Positions 49,470 through 58,280 of a stretch of 64,000 nucleotides of DNA are shown one piece after another. The DNA comes from Paenibacillus sp. A3 (GTDB lineage: Bacteria > Bacillota > Bacilli > Paenibacillales > NBRC-103111). The stretch covers positions 1 through 64,000 of the forward strand of contig NZ_JTHN01000056.1 of assembly GCF_001399685.1 (NCBI RefSeq), given 5' to 3'. The notes under the pieces were generated by a model. It was not told where the DNA came from and made no database searches. It saw only the letters and a program-made list of their open reading frames with translations. The translations under genes and the position numbers were made by a program. Numbering within the stretch: the stretch's first letter is position 1; each line of letters begins with the position of its first letter.

Positions 49470-50702
49470 CTAGTCCTGAACGGCTGCGGCGCCTTCTTGT
49501 AACGGTGCCGGGCTTCCTGCCCGATTGCGTTCCTTCCAGCCGATCAGCATGGCCGTGCTTGCCACCATGAAGGCCGCTCCGAGCACATAAGGGTAATTGA
49601 CGTTAACGTCGAACAGCACGCCGGCAATGGACGGTCCAGCGATCGTACCCAAGCTCATATAGGCGTTGTTCATCCCCGCTACGAACCCCTGCTCGTTTCC
49701 GGCCATTTTGGACAACAGCGTATTGACGGCCGGCCGGATAATCGTCGTGGCAACGAAAAACAGAATGGTCACGGCAAAAACGGAAACGTACGTCTTCGTC
49801 ACGAGGACCGCCAGCATCATAACGGCGGAAAGCAGAAACATAGCAATAAGAATTTGACGCTCGCTAAACCTCCGCAGCAGCCTTTCGAACAGAACGGCTT
49901 GGGTGAAAACCCCTGCCAGCGCGCCGAGCGTGATCATCAGCGAGATGTCCTTCGGCGTAAATCCGTGCTTCACGTCCACATATAAACTAATCACGGCTTC
50001 AAAATTCATTAACCCGAACGTCAGCATGAAAACAAGCAGAAGCAGCACGAAGTACGGCGCGCGAAACGAGCTAAGCAGTTGCTTGAACAGATTGTCCCGC
50101 TTCCTCTCCGCCGTCCGGGCCAATTGCCTCGATTCCCGGCTCTGCGTCTCCGGCAGGAACAGCAGGGACAGCAGCACCGACACGCCGGCTATCGCCGTCG
50201 ACACGTAGAACGGAACCCGCAGCCCATAATCGGCCAGAAATCCGCCGATGCCGGGCCCGATCACGACGCCCAGCGACATTGAGGCGCTGAACAGGCCCAA
50301 TCCTTTTCCGCGATCCTTCTCCTGCGTTATGTCGGCCACATAGGCCATCATCGCGGGTGTCAGGAGCGCGGCCCCGATTCCGCTGAGCAGCCTGGATACG
50401 TAAAGCAGCCACATCTGATCGGCCAGCCCGAACAGCAGCTGGGACAACGCAAATACCCCGATTCCCCCGACAATCATGATTTTACGTCCGTATTTATCGG
50501 ACATCTCGCCGGCAATAGGCGAAAATAGGAGCTGCGTCACCCCCATAGCGGCGACAAGATATCCCATGTCCTGGCCGCTTGCCCCGAATTCCGTAATGAA
50601 TTTAGGCAAAATGGGGATGATCAGTCCCATTCCCACCATCGTAATAAACATGTTCACCATCAAAATGACAAGCGGTCCCCAATTCGAACCGGTCTTGGTC
50701 AT
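49470..50702 (-). CDS. MFS multidrug efflux pump (NorA/Bmr/TetA-like, DHA1 family)
   Basis: 410 residues from ATG 50702 (GAGAGGTGA upstream). Twelve TM helices. Motif A 'GEMSDKYGRKIMIVGGIGVF', motif B/C-like 'RLLSGIGAALLTPAMMAYVA', 'FSASMSLGVVIGPGIGGFLA' (antiporter motif C G..xGP..GG). 'VNTLLSKMAGNEQGFVAGMN' near the end is typical of NorA/Bmr/TetA-like drug/proton antiporters. Substrates cannot be read from sequence. First gene of a two-gene unit with TetR. Confidence 0.9.
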   Translation of the reverse strand: MTKTGSNWGPLVILMVNMFITMVGMGLIIPILPKFITEFGASGQDMGYLVAAMGVTQLLFSPIAGEMSDKYGRKIMIVGGIGVFALSQLLFGLADQMWLLYVSRLLSGIGAALLTPAMMAYVADITQEKDRGKGLGLFSASMSLGVVIGPGIGGFLADYGLRVPFYVSTAIAGVSVLLSLLFLPETQSRESRQLARTAERKRDNLFKQLLSSFRAPYFVLLLLVFMLTFGLMNFEAVISLYVDVKHGFTPKDISLMITLGALAGVFTQAVLFERLLRRFSERQILIAMFLLSAVMMLAVLVTKTYVSVFAVTILFFVATTIIRPAVNTLLSKMAGNEQGFVAGMNNAYMSLGTIAGPSIAGVLFDVNVNYPYVLGAAFMVASTAMLIGWKERNRAGSPAPLQEGAAAVQD

Positions 50703-50741
50703 AACGTTCACCTCTCTTGCAGATTTCAATTCCAATCCATT

Positions 50742-50775
50742 TGACCTATTGGTTCTATAAATGACTTTATGGTCA
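50742..50775. promoter_or_regulatory. Probable operator pair of the MFS-tetR unit
   Basis: Two spaced imperfect palindromes, TGACCTATTGGTTC and TGACTTTATGGTCA, the outer ends forming TTGACC...GGTCAA. They lie 40-74 bp before the MFS start, where a TetR repressor would act. Confidence 0.55.
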
Positions 50776-50875
50776 ATTGAAAATTATATCCTCCCCCTTC
50801 CGTGAAGTCAAATAGTTGAAATTAACAAATAGTTATGGTAAGATGGCTCTAAATTAATGACAGGAGCTGAAAAGA

Positions 50876-51070
50876 TATAATGTAAAATAACTTTCTTGCT
50901 AAGAAATATAAAATAGTAAAACAAGCAAGCGATACGAGCGCATGTTTTATTATTTATATGCAAGAAAGTTACGATATCTTTTCACTCGAACAATATATCC
51001 TTATCTAACTCTATATCAGGGTTGGATTTGCTGTATTTATTTGAGCTGTGAGAAAGGTAACTTTCTTGCA
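50876..51070 (+). promoter_or_regulatory. Promoter and three-arm attenuator leader of the ABC-F gene
   Basis: A TATAAT box (50876-50881) begins a 223-base leader. TAACTTTCTTGC (50888-50899, arm 1) and GTAACTTTCTTGCA (51057-51070, arm 3) are direct copies; TGCAAGAAAGTTAC (50959-50972, arm 2) is perfectly complementary to arm 3 and to 12 bases of arm 1. Arm 2:arm 3 pairing is followed by a U-rich run (CTTTTATATTTTTG) like a terminator; arm 1:arm 2 pairing would prevent it. ATG 50942 opens a frame that runs into the main gene, and ATG 50958 opens a 16-codon frame, MQESYDIFSLEQYILI, that covers arm 2; ribosome stalling there could select the fold. Confidence 0.7.
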
Positions 51071-51103
51071 GCTTTTATATTTTTGTACAGGAGGATCAAT
51101 TCC

Positions 51104-52582
51104 ATGTCATTAATCAATGTAACAAACCTGACGTTTGCCTATGACGGCAGTTACGATAACTTATTCGAGGACGTAAGCTTTCAGATTGATACCGATTGGA
51201 AACTCGGATTTACGGGAAGAAACGGCAGAGGCAAAACCACCTTCCTCAACCTATTGCTTGGAAAGTATGAATACAGCGGAACGATTTCCGCCAAAGTCAG
51301 CTTTGAATATTTTCCATTCCATGTGGAGCACAAGGAGCATAACACAATCGATATCATCGGCGACATCTACCCGGATTACCTTCACTGGGAATTGATGCGC
51401 GAGCTTTCGCTGCTCAAGGTGTCGGAGGATGTTCTATACCGGCCCTTCGCTTCGCTGTCCAATGGAGAGCAAACGAAAGTATTGCTGGCCGCCTTATTTC
51501 TTAAGGAAAACAGCTTCCTGTTGATTGACGAGCCGACCAATCACCTGGACATGAACGCCAGAAAGCTTGTCAGTCAATATCTCAATACGAAAAGCGGTTT
51601 TATTCTCGTCTCTCACGACAGGTCGTTCCTGGATCGCTGCGTAGACCATATTCTGTCCATCAATAAAACCGACATCGAAATTCAAAAAGGCAACTTTTCC
51701 GATTGGTGGGAAAATAAGCAGAGACAAGACCAATTTGAGCTTGGCGAGAACGAAAAGCTGAAAAAAGACATTAAACGTTTGTCGGAAGCGTCCAAACGAA
51801 CGAGCAACTGGTCGCATGAGGTGGAAAAAACGAAGAACGGAACAAGAAATTCCGGCTCCAAGGTGGATAAAGGGTACATCGGGCACAAGGCTGCCAAAAT
51901 GATGAAACGCTCCAAAGCCATGGAGCACCGGCAGCAAAACGCGATCGAGGAAAAGTCGCAGCTCTTGAAAAATATCGAAAGCTCGGAGAGCTTAAAGATT
52001 ACCCAGCTTCCTTTTCATAAAAATCAACTCGCCGAACTCGACCACGTTTCCATTTATTATGGGGAGAAGACGGTTTGCACCGATATCAGCTTTACGATTG
52101 AGCAAGGCGAGCGAATCGCGCTTTCGGGTGCGAACGGCTCCGGAAAATCAAGCATTATCAAGCTGATTTGCGGCGAGGATATCGCGTATACCGGCACGTT
52201 CCGAAAAGGAAGCCAGCTGAAAATATCGTATGTTTCGCAGGATACTTCGCATTTACATGGAAATTTATCGGACTACGCCAGAAGCAGCGGAATTGACGAA
52301 AGCCTGTTTAAATCGATCCTAAGAAAGCTCGATTTCTCCAGAGCTCAGTTTGAAAAGGATATTTCAGATTATAGCGGCGGCCAAAAGAAGAAGGTGCTGC
52401 TGGCGAAAAGTCTTTGCGAGAAGGTTCATTTGCATATTTGGGACGAGCCGCTTAATTTTATCGATGTGATCTCCCGCATGCAGATCGAGGAACTGCTGCT
52501 TGAGCACTCGCCGACCATTCTTTTTGTGGAGCATGACAGCGAATTTTGCAAAAATATCGCTACCAAGATCGTAAAACTCTAA
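51104..52582 (+). CDS. Lsa-type ABC-F ribosomal protection protein
   Basis: 492 residues, ATG with AGGAGG twelve bases upstream. Two ABC domains without membrane segments: Walker A 'GRNGRGKTTFLNLLLG' near 39, signature 'LSNGEQTKVLLAALF', Walker B 'SFLLIDEPTNHLDM'; second Walker A 'GANGSGKSSIIKLICG' near 341, signature 'YSGGQKKKVLLAKSL', 'HIWDEPLNFIDVISRMQIEE'. The ~80-residue linker between them (KLKKDIKRLSEASKRTSNWS, KAAKMMKRSKAMEHRQQNAI) is the antibiotic-resistance domain that reaches the peptidyl-transferase centre. Sequence is closest in my memory to Lsa proteins (lincosamide/pleuromutilin/streptogramin A). AT-richer than neighbours. Confidence 0.9.
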   Translation: MSLINVTNLTFAYDGSYDNLFEDVSFQIDTDWKLGFTGRNGRGKTTFLNLLLGKYEYSGTISAKVSFEYFPFHVEHKEHNTIDIIGDIYPDYLHWELMRELSLLKVSEDVLYRPFASLSNGEQTKVLLAALFLKENSFLLIDEPTNHLDMNARKLVSQYLNTKSGFILVSHDRSFLDRCVDHILSINKTDIEIQKGNFSDWWENKQRQDQFELGENEKLKKDIKRLSEASKRTSNWSHEVEKTKNGTRNSGSKVDKGYIGHKAAKMMKRSKAMEHRQQNAIEEKSQLLKNIESSESLKITQLPFHKNQLAELDHVSIYYGEKTVCTDISFTIEQGERIALSGANGSGKSSIIKLICGEDIAYTGTFRKGSQLKISYVSQDTSHLHGNLSDYARSSGIDESLFKSILRKLDFSRAQFEKDISDYSGGQKKKVLLAKSLCEKVHLHIWDEPLNFIDVISRMQIEELLLEHSPTILFVEHDSEFCKNIATKIVKL

Positions 52583-52601
52583 ATGGGCGCAAGCTGAATA
52601 G

Positions 52602-52655
52602 AGGCAGCGGCAGTCCGGAACGTTATTTTCGCGTTCGAAGCTGCCGCTGCCTTTT
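52602..52655. terminator. Bidirectional terminator between ABC-F gene and histidine kinase
   Basis: AGGCAGCGGCAG (52602-52613) / CTGCCGCTGCCT (52641-52652), a perfect 12-bp stem, followed by TTTT on the plus strand. Its right end touches the kinase stop codon. Confidence 0.85.
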
Positions 52656-54039
52656 ATGCATCCGCACGCGGCAAGCTGATTCGAAACATCGTGGAATACC
52701 GCCGATCCGCTTCCAGTTCAATCGTGCCTTGATGCAGCGTAACGATTTTTTTGCAGATGGCGAGGCCTAAACCGGTGCTGTCTTTCACTGCCCCGCCCCC
52801 GCGCGCAAATTCTTCGAAGATGTTCTCCCTGATCGGCTCCTGTACGCCGATTCCGTCATCTCCAAGCCACAGCACAGCCTGGCCGTCCTTGATTTCGCAA
52901 GATGCGTACAGGACCGTTCCCGCTGCATTGAACTTGAGCGAATTTCCGATCAGATTCATGATGACGCGCTTCATATGCACATGGTCCAGCATAACCGGCA
53001 GCGGCTCTTCCGGAATCTGCACCTCCAATCCGAACCCTTTGTCTTCGATTTCGGAATAACATTCCGCCACAATCTGCTGAAACCATTTGGTGACGTTTAC
53101 TTTTTCTTTTTTCAGCATTTGATGGGAATCTTCAAGCTTTGCCAATTCGAACAAGTCCTTAATCAAATTGGCCGTATAGGAAGATTTGTCGTGAATGTAT
53201 TGGATATATTTGCGCCTCCTGCTTTCCTCCAGCGACGGATCGTCCAGCAGCAGCTGGGAATAGCCGTAAATCGAAGTCATAGGCGTCTTCAAATCATGCG
53301 ATAAATGCAAGAGCATATTTTTGCGGCTGGTCTCGGCCGCTTCCTTCTCGGCAGAGGTTCGCTGCAGCCGCTCGGCCAATCCGTTGAAAGCCTCGCGGAT
53401 TTCGTCGAACTCCTGCTCGGCCGTAAACGTCAGCCGCTTCGTATAATTCAGCCGTTCCATTTCTTTGATGCCTTCTACAATTTGCCGGATCGGCTTCTTT
53501 ACTTGCTTAACCGAGTATTTGGCGTACAAATACACGGCGATAAACAAGCCGAGAGCAAAACATGCCGCAAAAATGGCTATGGCCGCAGAGACTTTATCCA
53601 GCCGCATAGGTATTTTCCAAAGCAGGATATACGGCTCTTGATTCGGCCCCTTTACCGAATAAGCGTGATAATAGATCGAATCATCGTTCCGCTGCATATC
53701 CATTTTGACATAGAGCAGTCCATCCCGGTAATGGACGATATCGTCTTCCTTATTTCCCCGGACATAGATCACCTCTCCCGCCTCGTCGATCACCTCAAAC
53801 CAGCCGCCGTACCGATCCAGCAGCTTCCCGTCGATATTTTCGAAGGGATACCGATAAATATCTTCCCCCGTAATCCCAGGCAAATCGCCCGTCCTGTCTA
53901 CCACCCGGTTCATCAGAATATCGGTGCTCACAAGCGCTACGGCAATCGCGCCCAACAAAAGGCCGCTAATGACGATATAGTTGCGGACAAACAGCTTCTT
54001 CAGCGGTCTAGGACCGCGAATGCTATTGTTTCTTCTCAA
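52654..54039 (-). CDS. Sensor histidine kinase of a two-component system
   Basis: 461 residues. TM helices at ~20-42 and ~150-175 enclose a ~105-residue extracellular sensor; then a HAMP linker (VKQVKKPIRQIVEGIKEMER), a dimerization box 'LLHLSHDLKTPMTSIYGYSQ' with phospho-His near 247, and an ATPase domain with N box 'VIMNLIGNSLKFN', G1 'GDDGIGVQEPIRENIFEEF' and G2 'STGLGLAICKKIV'. Its start overlaps the response regulator by 17 bp. Targets unknown; the serine hydrolase upstream on the same strand is a candidate. Confidence 0.93.
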   Translation of the reverse strand: MRRNNSIRGPRPLKKLFVRNYIVISGLLLGAIAVALVSTDILMNRVVDRTGDLPGITGEDIYRYPFENIDGKLLDRYGGWFEVIDEAGEVIYVRGNKEDDIVHYRDGLLYVKMDMQRNDDSIYYHAYSVKGPNQEPYILLWKIPMRLDKVSAAIAIFAACFALGLFIAVYLYAKYSVKQVKKPIRQIVEGIKEMERLNYTKRLTFTAEQEFDEIREAFNGLAERLQRTSAEKEAAETSRKNMLLHLSHDLKTPMTSIYGYSQLLLDDPSLEESRRRKYIQYIHDKSSYTANLIKDLFELAKLEDSHQMLKKEKVNVTKWFQQIVAECYSEIEDKGFGLEVQIPEEPLPVMLDHVHMKRVIMNLIGNSLKFNAAGTVLYASCEIKDGQAVLWLGDDGIGVQEPIRENIFEEFARGGGAVKDSTGLGLAICKKIVTLHQGTIELEADRRYSTMFRISLPRADA

Positions 54040-54706
54040 AACGGTAGCCTAACCCCCTAATTGTAACCAGGTAGTCAGGCTTTCTTGGGCTATGCTCGAT
54101 CTTCTCGCGGAGTTTGCTGATATAGACCATAATCAAATTTTCGTCCCCCATATACTCTTCGCCCCATACCTGCTCGTAAATCTGCGCTTTCGTGAATACC
54201 CTGCCGGCTTGGCTCATCAGCAAAGCGATAATTTTGAACTCGTAGGATGTCACTTCCTTGTTTATACCGGTTTTATAGAGCTTGCAGCTCTCCAAATCCA
54301 GTTTGACGTCACCGATTTCGATGATGGCGGGAGCGGGCATATCCGGCTTGGTAAAGGCATCCAGGCGTCTGAACAGCGCCTGCACCCGGCTTACGACTTC
54401 AAGCGGGTTAAAGGGCTTGCCCACGTAATCGTCCGCCCCTAGCTGCAATCCGAATATTTTGTCCATATCGTCCGACTTGGCCGAGAGAAAAAGAAATGGA
54501 ATCGGGGAGCTTTGCCGCACTTTCTTAAGCAGCTCCCATCCATCCATCCGTGGCATCATAATATCCGCGATGATCAAGTCAACCTGCTCGCGCTGCAGGA
54601 TTGTCAGCGCTTCATCGCCGTTGCCCGCCGCCATTGTGCCGTAACCGGCATGGTTTAAATAAACGGCGAGCAATTCGACAATTTCCGCTTCATCGTCGAT
54701 GATCAA
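54023..54706 (-). CDS. OmpR/PhoB-type response regulator
   Basis: 227 residues as called from TTG 54706. The receiver has acidic pocket 'IIDDEAE', phospho-Asp D48 in 'DLIIADIMMPRMDGWELL', 'FLSAKSDD' and 'GADDYVGKPFNPLEVVSRV'. The winged-helix output is 'VTSYEFKIIALLMSQAGRVF', 'YMGDENLIMVYISKLREKIE', 'YLVTIRGLGYRF'. The frame is open upstream for 'EPIKT' but has no ATG; the good AGAGGTGA site lies 19 bases before the TTG and 8 before an in-frame ATC, so the true start is unclear. Confidence 0.9.
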   Translation of the reverse strand: MIIDDEAEIVELLAVYLNHAGYGTMAAGNGDEALTILQREQVDLIIADIMMPRMDGWELLKKVRQSSPIPFLFLSAKSDDMDKIFGLQLGADDYVGKPFNPLEVVSRVQALFRRLDAFTKPDMPAPAIIEIGDVKLDLESCKLYKTGINKEVTSYEFKIIALLMSQAGRVFTKAQIYEQVWGEEYMGDENLIMVYISKLREKIEHSPRKPDYLVTIRGLGYRFEKKQ

Positions 54707-54799
54707 TATCGTTTTGATTGGCTCTTCACCTCTATTGTCTTATACCCGTATCCTTATCCATCAGCTATCCGCTGAGGAGGGAAAAGAGCTATCCGCTGG

Positions 54800-56800
54800 C
54801 TAGAATAAATGATCGGCGAACCGGGACAACAATACTGCGGCTTCTTGTCTCAGCATCGGCTGTGTCGATCTGTAGTCAACCGCTCCGTTTTGGTCCTCGC
54901 TAATTTCGGGTCCATATAATACTTTCGCCACAGCGAAGCGGACACCTTCCACCGCCCATGAATCCGTATTGCCTGCAATTTTGGCTTCTTTAGGGGTAGC
55001 ATGCAGATGATTGAAGGCCATGCGCCATACAATGGTCGCCGCTTCCTGTCGTGTCAATAGCTGCTGCGGGTAGAAGCGGTCGCCGACTGATCCCTGGATC
55101 AAGCCAAACTCTTGCGCGGCCTGGATATGCTGGGCATACGGACTGTCGGCGACATCGGCGAACACCGGCTTTTGCTTCGACGGGGCGAGGCCCGACCACC
55201 GGATGATCCAGCCGATAAACTGTTCCCGCGTAATGGGCTGCTCAGGCCGGAAAAGGTTGTCGCCGCTTTCCTCCCCGATGACATCAAGCTGGCGCAAATG
55301 GCTGATGTAGGCTGCATATGGATGCTGGGGACCGACATCGTCATAGAGGCGCGGCTGCGGCAATTTTTCGGACCAACTGTCGAGCTTCAGATCGTAATAA
55401 AACGCCTGTACCTCGCCGTTTTCATTCCGTTTGAACGCCGCTTTGACACCCTGATTGTCCTGAAACAGAAGCGGCTCGATTTCATGCAGCACATGCTCCC
55501 CAAGCGGGTCTTGCACGATAAGCTTGCCGTCTTCCGCGCGAATGCGCGATGTCCACATCCGGTTTCGTAAATCGCTGTATGTGCCTGCAAATCCAGCCAG
55601 CGACGAGGAGAGCGGCCCATGAGCGTCAGCTTGCTTGCCCGCAGCCGGGTAATAATGATTCATGAAGGCTCTGAAAAAAGGCTGCCGGAGCTCAAAATCC
55701 TTATTGACGGTAATGAAAACGCCGACCTTCTGATCGGGAATCAGCCACATCCCCGTATGGTATCCTTGTGCATCTCCGGACTTCTCAATCACATACTGCC
55801 CGTTGGCATCTTGCCGATTGGAATATTCGAAGCCGTAGGCCATATTCGGCAGCTTCGGATGGATGGCAAGCTGAGGCTTGAGCATGTCGCGAGTCGTTGC
55901 TTCACTCAGAATCGCCGTGCTCCCGATCTTCCCCTCGTTCAGATGTGCCATCATAAACCGAGCCATGTCCGAGCTGGTTGAGAGCATCCCGCCTCCCGGA
56001 AACTCTGTCGGGACCGTCGCAAATGTAGGGAGGATATCGCCGAGCTGGTTATAGGGTACGGCGAGCCGCTTTAAATTTTCCGAAGTTAGCCGAAAATCGC
56101 TGTTTGTCATGCCCAGCGGCTGAAAAATATGTTTCTGAACGTAATCGCCGAACGGCTGGCCCGCAACCTGCTCGATCACATACCCTTGAATCGTAAATCC
56201 CAGGTTGTCGTAGCGATAAAATTGTCCCGGCTGGCGTATAATCGTGGGCGGATTGTCGAGAATATATTGTTTTAAGGAAACTTCCTTGGACAAGTCGGTC
56301 GTTGTGGATTCGGACATATCCCCATACTCAAATCCGGTCGCATTCATCAATAAATGCCGCATGGTCAACGGTACATCCGTCCGATTCCCGATGCGAACCT
56401 CCCCCAAATATTTCGACACATCGGCGTTCAAATCGAGCTTCCCTTGCTCGGCCAATTGCATAACGCCTGTAGCTGTAATCACCTTGGAAACCGAGGCGAC
56501 GCGAAATATGGTTCGGTCCGGGTCGACCGGCAGTTTCTGCTCCACATCGGCGTAGCCGTAGCCTTTGTTTAACAGCACCCGATCGTCCTTCACCACGGCC
56601 ACCGCGGCACCGGCCATCTGTTTCTGAATATCCGGCTGGTTAAAAAACGCATCGACAAATCGCTCGACTTCCTCCGGTGCCTGTGGTCCTGCCGGACCGG
56701 ATTCCGCCGATACGCCAGGCACCGGGCCTCCCCCGGCCAATACCGCAACCGTCAAGGCAGCGACAGCCAATCCTTTTCCATATTTACCCATTCGATTCAT
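54800..56800 (-). CDS. SLH-anchored serine hydrolase (class C beta-lactamase fold)
   Basis: 666 residues from ATG 56800 (GGGAAGTGA upstream). Signal peptide to about residue 32. Beta-lactamase/D-aminopeptidase domain at ~45-385: S103-x-x-K106 in 'RVASVSKVITATGVMQLAEQ', Y-x-N in 'GQFYRYDNLGFTIQGYVIEQ', and a His-containing third motif near 'GDAQGYHTGMWLIPD'. Residues ~395-470 form a C-terminal beta domain. From ~475 three SLH repeats ('ISHLRQLDVI', 'PITREQFIGWIIRWS', 'HIQAAQEFGLIQGS', 'LLTRQEAATIVWRM', 'MLRQEAAVLLSRFA') bind the protein to the cell wall. Likely a peptidase or esterase rather than a resistance enzyme. The two-component genes follow 94 bp downstream. Confidence 0.9.
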   Translation of the reverse strand: MNRMGKYGKGLAVAALTVAVLAGGGPVPGVSAESGPAGPQAPEEVERFVDAFFNQPDIQKQMAGAAVAVVKDDRVLLNKGYGYADVEQKLPVDPDRTIFRVASVSKVITATGVMQLAEQGKLDLNADVSKYLGEVRIGNRTDVPLTMRHLLMNATGFEYGDMSESTTTDLSKEVSLKQYILDNPPTIIRQPGQFYRYDNLGFTIQGYVIEQVAGQPFGDYVQKHIFQPLGMTNSDFRLTSENLKRLAVPYNQLGDILPTFATVPTEFPGGGMLSTSSDMARFMMAHLNEGKIGSTAILSEATTRDMLKPQLAIHPKLPNMAYGFEYSNRQDANGQYVIEKSGDAQGYHTGMWLIPDQKVGVFITVNKDFELRQPFFRAFMNHYYPAAGKQADAHGPLSSSLAGFAGTYSDLRNRMWTSRIRAEDGKLIVQDPLGEHVLHEIEPLLFQDNQGVKAAFKRNENGEVQAFYYDLKLDSWSEKLPQPRLYDDVGPQHPYAAYISHLRQLDVIGEESGDNLFRPEQPITREQFIGWIIRWSGLAPSKQKPVFADVADSPYAQHIQAAQEFGLIQGSVGDRFYPQQLLTRQEAATIVWRMAFNHLHATPKEAKIAGNTDSWAVEGVRFAVAKVLYGPEISEDQNGAVDYRSTQPMLRQEAAVLLSRFADHLF

Positions 56801-56921
56801 AAGAATCACTTCCCTTTTGTTGTCCTTTTCCCTACAACAACAGTATAAACGGGTAAACTTAACCTGGATTCTATACAATCTTAATGTAAAGTGAAATTTG
56901 CCGCGTCCCCAAGCTTTAGGT

Positions 56922-57671
56922 TCAATCCAAGGAGCCCACCGGGCCGTACGCCTCCAGATTTTCCTTGACCCGCTGCAAAAAACGCCCGCAAACGACCCCG
57001 TCCAGGATGCGATGGTCCAGCGCCAGGCACAAACGAACCATCGAGCGCACGGCGATTCGGTCGTCCACAACAACCGGCTTTTTGACGATCGATTCGAACG
57101 TTAAAATCGCGGCCTGCGGATAGATAACGGTCGGAAAAGAAGAGATCGAGCCGAACGCCCCCGTATTGTTGACCGTAAACGTGCCTCCCTGCATGTCACT
57201 CAGCTTCAGCTTGCCCGTACGTACCAACTGACTCAGCCTGTCGATCTCCAGCGCCAGTCCGGCGATATTCCGGAGATCGGCGCTCCGGATGACCGGGGCC
57301 AGCACCGAGTCTTCCGTCCCGACCAGAAGCGAGAGGTGGATGTCCCGCTTCACGATAATTTTGTCGTCCGCCCACATGGAATTCATGATCGGATAGTCCT
57401 TGATCGCCCGGACAACCGCTTGGAGAAAAAAGGCGAAGTACGTCAAGTTAATGCCTTCCTGCCGCAAAAAGTCGTCTTTGAGCTTGCTGCGCAGCAGGAC
57501 CAGATTCGTTACGTCCGCTTCGACGACCGTCAGGGCATGCGGAATCTCCGTCACGCTCCGCAGCGTGCGTTCGGCAATCGTCCTTCGGATAGGCGTTACG
57601 TCGATGACATAATCGGCAAGCTCCTCCTGCCCCTGGGGCACGGTCATTTCCATAACATTGGACTGGCTCAC
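56922..57671 (-). CDS. Stand-alone 2-oxoacid dehydrogenase E2 catalytic domain
   Basis: 249 residues, GTG start with GGAGGAA six bases upstream. The whole protein is the acyltransferase domain: 'VIDVTPIRRTIAERTLRSVT', 'EIPHALTVVEADVTNLVLLR', 'LTYFAFFLQAVVRAIKDYPI', 'GTFTVNNTGAFGSISSFPTV', and the catalytic 'LALDHRILDGVVCGRFL' with His/Asp of the HRxxDG motif. Lipoyl and E1/E3-binding domains that normally come first (making ~430 residues) are missing, and there are no E1 or E3 genes nearby. It could use a free acyl-CoA or another lipoyl carrier. Confidence 0.88.
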   Translation of the reverse strand: MSQSNVMEMTVPQGQEELADYVIDVTPIRRTIAERTLRSVTEIPHALTVVEADVTNLVLLRSKLKDDFLRQEGINLTYFAFFLQAVVRAIKDYPIMNSMWADDKIIVKRDIHLSLLVGTEDSVLAPVIRSADLRNIAGLALEIDRLSQLVRTGKLKLSDMQGGTFTVNNTGAFGSISSFPTVIYPQAAILTFESIVKKPVVVDDRIAVRSMVRLCLALDHRILDGVVCGRFLQRVKENLEAYGPVGSLD

Positions 57672-57815
57672 AATGTTTCCTCCAATCTTTTTTCTAAACT
57701 CACCCTCTCCCTACTCAGCCTCCACGAAAAGTTAGTATGTAATCATAGGATCAGGTACTAATTTTATTCTAATCGTACCCCTAAGCAAGACGGGTGTCAA
57801 CTCCGGTATCCTGTC

Positions 57816-57840
57816 GGCAGGTCCATTGGTTGAACCTGCC
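57816..57840. other. Hairpin after the 134-residue gene
   Basis: GGCAGGT (57816-57822) / ACCTGCC (57834-57840), enclosed by weaker GACGGG/CCCGTC pairing. No T run, so termination is uncertain. Confidence 0.35.
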
Positions 57841-57874
57841 AGCTCCCAGGCTGCCCCGTCGGAAACTCGTAATC

Positions 57875-58279
57875 CTACGGCCAAATCACCGCTTCTTCCG
57901 GGCTCAACGGCCTGTCGTATAAATTATTGCTCATCGGGCCCGAGTAGACGATATGCCGGACCACTTTGCCTTCATTGCAAAAAACGATGATTGTGTTGGC
58001 ATCGTCATTAGACAAATATTGATCGGTCCAATGATAGCCCACAGCGGCATTGATGGTTTGCGGATCGGTGTAAGGCCCAAAGACGTACGCCTTGTCCCAA
58101 GCGAAGTCGGTGTGTTCCTTCAAATAAACGGCCGTGCCTGCTTCCCGGGCCTTGGACGCTTCTTTCTCAATGGCGCGGGCGAGTTGGTGCTCCGGGCCCC
58201 CGATTTCGAGCCGGATCACACCGTAAATGACAACTGCGGCCAGCAACATGACTGCGGCGATTGCTATTGTTTTCTTCAT
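57875..58279 (-). CDS. Membrane-anchored hypothetical protein, 134 residues
   Basis: From ATG 58279 (AAAAGGGC upstream). One N-terminal TM helix (TIAIAAVMLLAAVVIYGVIR), then a small extracytoplasmic domain: 'EHTDFAWDKAYVFGPYTDPQ', 'HWTDQYLSNDDANTIIVFCN', 'GKVVRHIVYSGPMSNNLYDR'. This 'W D k v y v f G P Y' pattern occurs in small Bacillales lipoprotein-like proteins of unknown function. Start lies 1 bp after the GNAT gene stop, so they are co-transcribed. Confidence 0.72.
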   Translation of the reverse strand: MKKTIAIAAVMLLAAVVIYGVIRLEIGGPEHQLARAIEKEASKAREAGTAVYLKEHTDFAWDKAYVFGPYTDPQTINAAVGYHWTDQYLSNDDANTIIVFCNEGKVVRHIVYSGPMSNNLYDRPLSPEEAVIWP

Positions 58280-58280
58280 G

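Noticed and set aside
54800-56800. SLH serine hydrolase as a true beta-lactamase resistance gene
   Set aside because: SxxK and YxN are shared by many penicillin-binding-like peptidases and esterases; extra beta and SLH domains point to a wall-bound hydrolase, and nothing specific shows antibiotic hydrolysis.
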